Origin: Phoebastria nigripes
Taxonomy: Eukaryota > Chordata > Aves > Procellariiformes > Diomedeidae
NCBI GenBank assembly: GCA_035582835.1
Contig: JAYKAV010000944.1
Coordinates: 841,932 to 905,931, forward strand
DNA: 64,000 nucleotides
Reading direction: 5' to 3'
The position numbers and the translations under genes are program-made. Under the pieces are notes generated by a model. It did no database searches. It was not told the origin of the DNA and saw only the letters and a program-made list of their open reading frames with translations. This document shows, piece after piece, positions 60,801 to 64,000 of the stretch. Position 1 is the stretch's first letter; each line of letters starts with the position of its first letter.

Positions 60801-62300
60801 CCTGATGATATCCCCCGATACTGATGCTGCAGAACACAGCGAGCTCCCATTGAAGTCAAGGAGAATTAAGCTGAGTGTTACCATTTCCTAGATCACGAGT
60901 CTAAAAATCTGTAGTGAGCAAGCCATGCTGATCAAAGTAGCAGTGAACTAGAGGCTGACAGAAACCTTTCTAATCAGAAGCAGGTTCCTGGGGATATCAA
61001 ATGTGTAAAAGCACGATTATATTTTCTTGCAGACTCTGCCACTAAGTCACCAGCCTCTTCCCACTAACCAACATTTAAAAAAAAAAAAAAAAAAAAAAAT
61101 GCAGCCTTCACAAGAACTGAATAGGTCAAGAGGGTTGAGCAGTAATCACATGCTTACAAGAACATAGTCAGCTTTTGCACTGAAACAGAACATATTCAGA
61201 ATATAACTTTCTGGATAGGATGCACCTCACTGTTAGATGTCCCCTACGATCAGTGAGGAAAGAGGCACATATCTCTAGGAAGGGTTCGGCTTCATACNTC
61301 TTTACCATCTTTGGAGACAGTGAACACATCTGTTTGGGCACCTGTGCCTCATCACTATGAAGGGAGTCTGGAGAAGATGCCTACATCTTCTACCAATAAA
61401 GTCGGGTGGGATTAAACCCCACCTTTTGTTACCTATGTTTTCATTTGCCTTGATTCTTGGTAAAACGTTATATTCACTCTTTGCAATGACACACAACACA
61501 TTACACACTTCTGTGCTGAAATGATCAAGTCATATATAGGAATAAGCACTGTGCAGTTCTAAATTTTAACCCCAAATCTGACAAACTCTGTAGCCTGGGG
61601 ATAATTATAATACCTAGGCACAAGATACTCAGTGCCTCTAAAAATGCAATTATTCTCTCTCACAATAAGTGTATAATAAAAAAAGAAGGAAATAAGTTAA
61701 AGACACTATCTCAGTGTTTTCCTACTGTCTTCCTCCGGAACACACTGACAGCAATTACATTTTTACTCTGATTTCTTAAGGAAGCAAAGTTTCCATAATC
61801 ATTCTGCCCAGACATTCGTGTACATCATGCACTCCTTTCTCTCCAGCAACTTTTTAATCCAACCTAACAGAAGCTTAGAGATTTCAAAGATATTAAGACT
61901 CTAAAATATTTCATGACAACAGGCAGCTGGACAGAGAAGGCCAACAGATCAGCATGCACATGGACAGGGATTTCAGCATGAGCTCATCTCCTTTAGTCAC
62001 ACAGATTCCAAGCACAACACAACCACAGGAAACCAAGCTTCAGTACTGGAGCCACTCACAGAATGACTTGCTGGGAGATGTTTTACTTAAACCAATTCAT
62101 CTTTGCCCATTCCAACGGGTCTAAAAGTGTTAAATTCATCTTCTTCTTGGCGTCACTTACTAAGGAGCTGGGATTTCCCTTAGGAGACTCTTTCACTGCC
62201 CTGCTGACATCACTGCGAGGAAGCCTGCTGAAGAGTAAGCTTGTGTCTTCCTTCTTCTAATTGAAGTTCTCACCCCCAGTACCATTCTTGGCTTTTGCCT
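54851..62300. other. Presumed PINX1 intron or upstream DNA, no gene recognised
   Basis: AT-rich DNA with poly-A/T runs (58719-58737, 61077-61099, 59159-59160 region). A 167-codon frame at 56924-57427 (plus) is the longest; I see no domain in it and it is within chance expectation. No CpG-rich promoter for PINX1 is visible. Confidence 0.3.
61077..61099 (+). repeat. Poly-A tract (A23)
   Basis: Uninterrupted run of 23 A. Confidence 0.9.
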
Positions 62301-62339
62301 ACCCTGATTACTATCCCTTCCCTTCCTCTGTTCCTCCCT

Positions 62340-62572
62340 CCCCCTGACCCCCAGATATTTATAGGCAGAGAGGTCATCTTTTTCTGCCTCTTTTCCAAGA
62401 TGAACGTATCCAGTTCCTCCACTCTCTCCTTCTAGGACATGCCCTCTAACCCTGTCGCCCATTTTACTAAATCCTTTTGGACTCTCTCCAGGTTTTTGAT
62501 GTCCTTTTTATGTTCTGCTTCTCAGTCCCAAATACCTCGTGCTAGCTGCGGTCTCCAAAGCAGAACGGTGAA
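62340..62572 (-). mobile_element. Old CR1 LINE fragment, minus orientation
   Basis: Blocks 'TTTCCAAGATGAACGTATCC', 'AGTTCCTCCACTCTCTCCTTCTAGGACATG', 'TTTTGGACTCTCTCCAGGTTTTTGATGTCC' and 'GTGCTAGCTGCGGTCTCC' follow, in order, the reverse complement of the CR1 ORF2 3' part (ctccaggctgaac...agcctctcctcataggacatg...ctggactctctccagtttgtcaacatc...aggtgcggtctc). Diverged and without an open frame. Confidence 0.7.
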
Positions 62573-64000
62573 AAACCTAAGTTAATTTTTAACTAATTTT
62601 TCTCTTCTGCAGTTTTTTGTTCCCCAACAGTGCTGAAAAAAGGAACAGAAAATTAACTTATACACTACCTCTGCAACAGAGACTTTTGTCACAGGTAAAA
62701 AAAAACAGACTAAACTTGCAACTTGCTTAAAAGTCACAATTGTGAAACCCACAGATATCAGTATCATGATTGGTATTTTGCAGAGAGAAAGTTGAGGTGA
62801 AGAGAATTACATCNGTTTACCCACAGCTTCAGTGAGCCCATGGCAGAGCCACACTTTAATGGATTTTCAGTTATGTCCCTTAAGATTAGCCAACATGCTT
62901 TTCTGATAAGTGCTGGGAAATGTAAGTCAGTCGAGGAAGTTCTGCAAAATGTGTCAGAAGACAATTTCCTGATTTACAAAAAAAAAAAAAAAAAGTGAAA
63001 AAGCAACAGGGTGGATAGTTACGTTTTTAATGACTAACACGGAAGAAATCACCACAAACTTGAGACTTTCGGGCTACTTGGATTAGGTGGTTTAAGGGAA
63101 CTTACCCAGGTTCACATCCAAGTTACAAAAATTTGGAGGAAGCAGATTACTCATCAAATGGCCTGAGACATGGAAGTGAGATGGATGCAAAACATTCAGT
63201 TTTCTATGCATCTCAAACAGAGTTATTACAAATGCGCCAGCAAATCAGAACTACTCCCCCAGCCCCCAAAGCGAAATCAGTGCCAGAATCATGTTGTTCA
63301 GCAACCAAGTTGGGACTGTCTGTAACTCATTCCCAAATCCTCAGTCTCACTCAGGAGCATTTTCTCCAGTGATAAGGCTTCATCAGGAAACACAGCTGGA
63401 TGGAGGAAGGAAATTCTGAGAAGCAAAAAAAATAGTGGGGGTTCCAGGAAGTTCAACCAGATAGGAACTAATGGAATTTGTTTTTCTGTCTCCCCAGCTC
63501 CCAGTGTTCCTAAGCAAGTGAGAAAATCAGAGGGAAAGTTGGGGTAGAAAAAGTCTGGCAGATCTTACCCTGCAAAACAGGTCCTCGCTGCAGGTCTCCA
63601 GAGAGCATCATAATTACAATTCAATATTTTCGATCACTTACTCTCCCTGGGAAAAACTGCAGACGTTTTCAATTTAGGTCCACTCTGAAGCCCAGCCATT
63701 GTTTTCTTCCCCCCGTTTTTTGACTTGTATTTTTTTTTAAAACAAAGGTCCCTGTGTAGTTTATTAAGGAGTTTTTAGTTGGACACATGATTTATCAAAA
63801 ATAATTTAAAAAAACAGTACCGTTATATTTAACATTCAGGAGAATTAAAGGTTGCAAGTGCCTATGATTAGTAACACAGAACCATCAAAACAATAGCTTA
63901 AACTAGTATCTNGGTCTTATTACTGCTAGAGAAACTCCTTTTGACCCTTAGGGGCAAACAGCATTTCCTTCCATATCCTTTGCAATTCCACTCTTTTGCA
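62573..64000. other. Right flank, no gene recognised
   Basis: AT-rich DNA with a poly-A at 62979-62994 and a weak MIR-like tract near 62780-62860. No exon, repeat family or RNA gene that I can support. Confidence 0.3.

Overview
The window looks like nuclear DNA from a bird, probably a neoavian. Three things suggest this: a nearly intact CR1 LINE 3' end that closes on the avian 8-bp tail repeat (30.09-30.87 kb), a solo LTR of a type I know from bird genomes (29.45-30.02 kb), and the vertebrate gene pair SOX7-PINX1. In human the same two genes are neighbours in the same orientation at 8p23.1. Isolated N characters occur throughout and appear to be unresolved or ambiguous bases in the assembly.

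Layout. 1-8.8 kb is GC-rich flank downstream of SOX7. I see no gene there, only old LINE and SINE relics and a TTGGG-based minisatellite. 8.8-13.5 kb is SOX7 on the minus strand: an AT-rich probable 3' UTR, coding exon 2 (10327-11225), a 1.9-kb intron filled in its 5' half by a 69-bp-period minisatellite, coding exon 1 (13133-13358), then a TATA-like promoter and a 44-base C homopolymer. The spliced reading frame is 374 codons with both splice sites visible. 13.7-21.6 kb lies between SOX7 and PINX1 and contains a candidate FOX:ETS site about 1.7 kb upstream of SOX7. 21610-22215 is the last coding exon of PINX1 on the minus strand. From 22.2 kb to the end the sequence is most simply read as PINX1 intron(s). 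I could not find the upstream PINX1 exons that encode the G-patch, so they are either short exons I missed or lie beyond 64 kb.

The PINX1 intron contains an old minus-strand CR1 (27.78 kb), the solo LTR next to the young CR1, a degenerate C2H2 zinc-finger relic (35.61-35.87 kb), ancient MIR/L3-like fragments, A/T homopolymers and a perfect 25-bp tandem duplication. Two exon-like open stretches on the minus strand (23305-23463 and 30938-31111) are unexplained.

Functionally, SOX7 is a SOXF transcription factor of endothelium, endoderm and haemogenic lineages. PINX1 is a nucleolar telomerase inhibitor and pre-rRNA processing factor. They are linked by position, not by pathway. I found no clear new biological system. 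The best leads are the SOX7 intron minisatellite, the promoter C-tract, the zinc-finger relic and the exon-like stretch at 23.3 kb.
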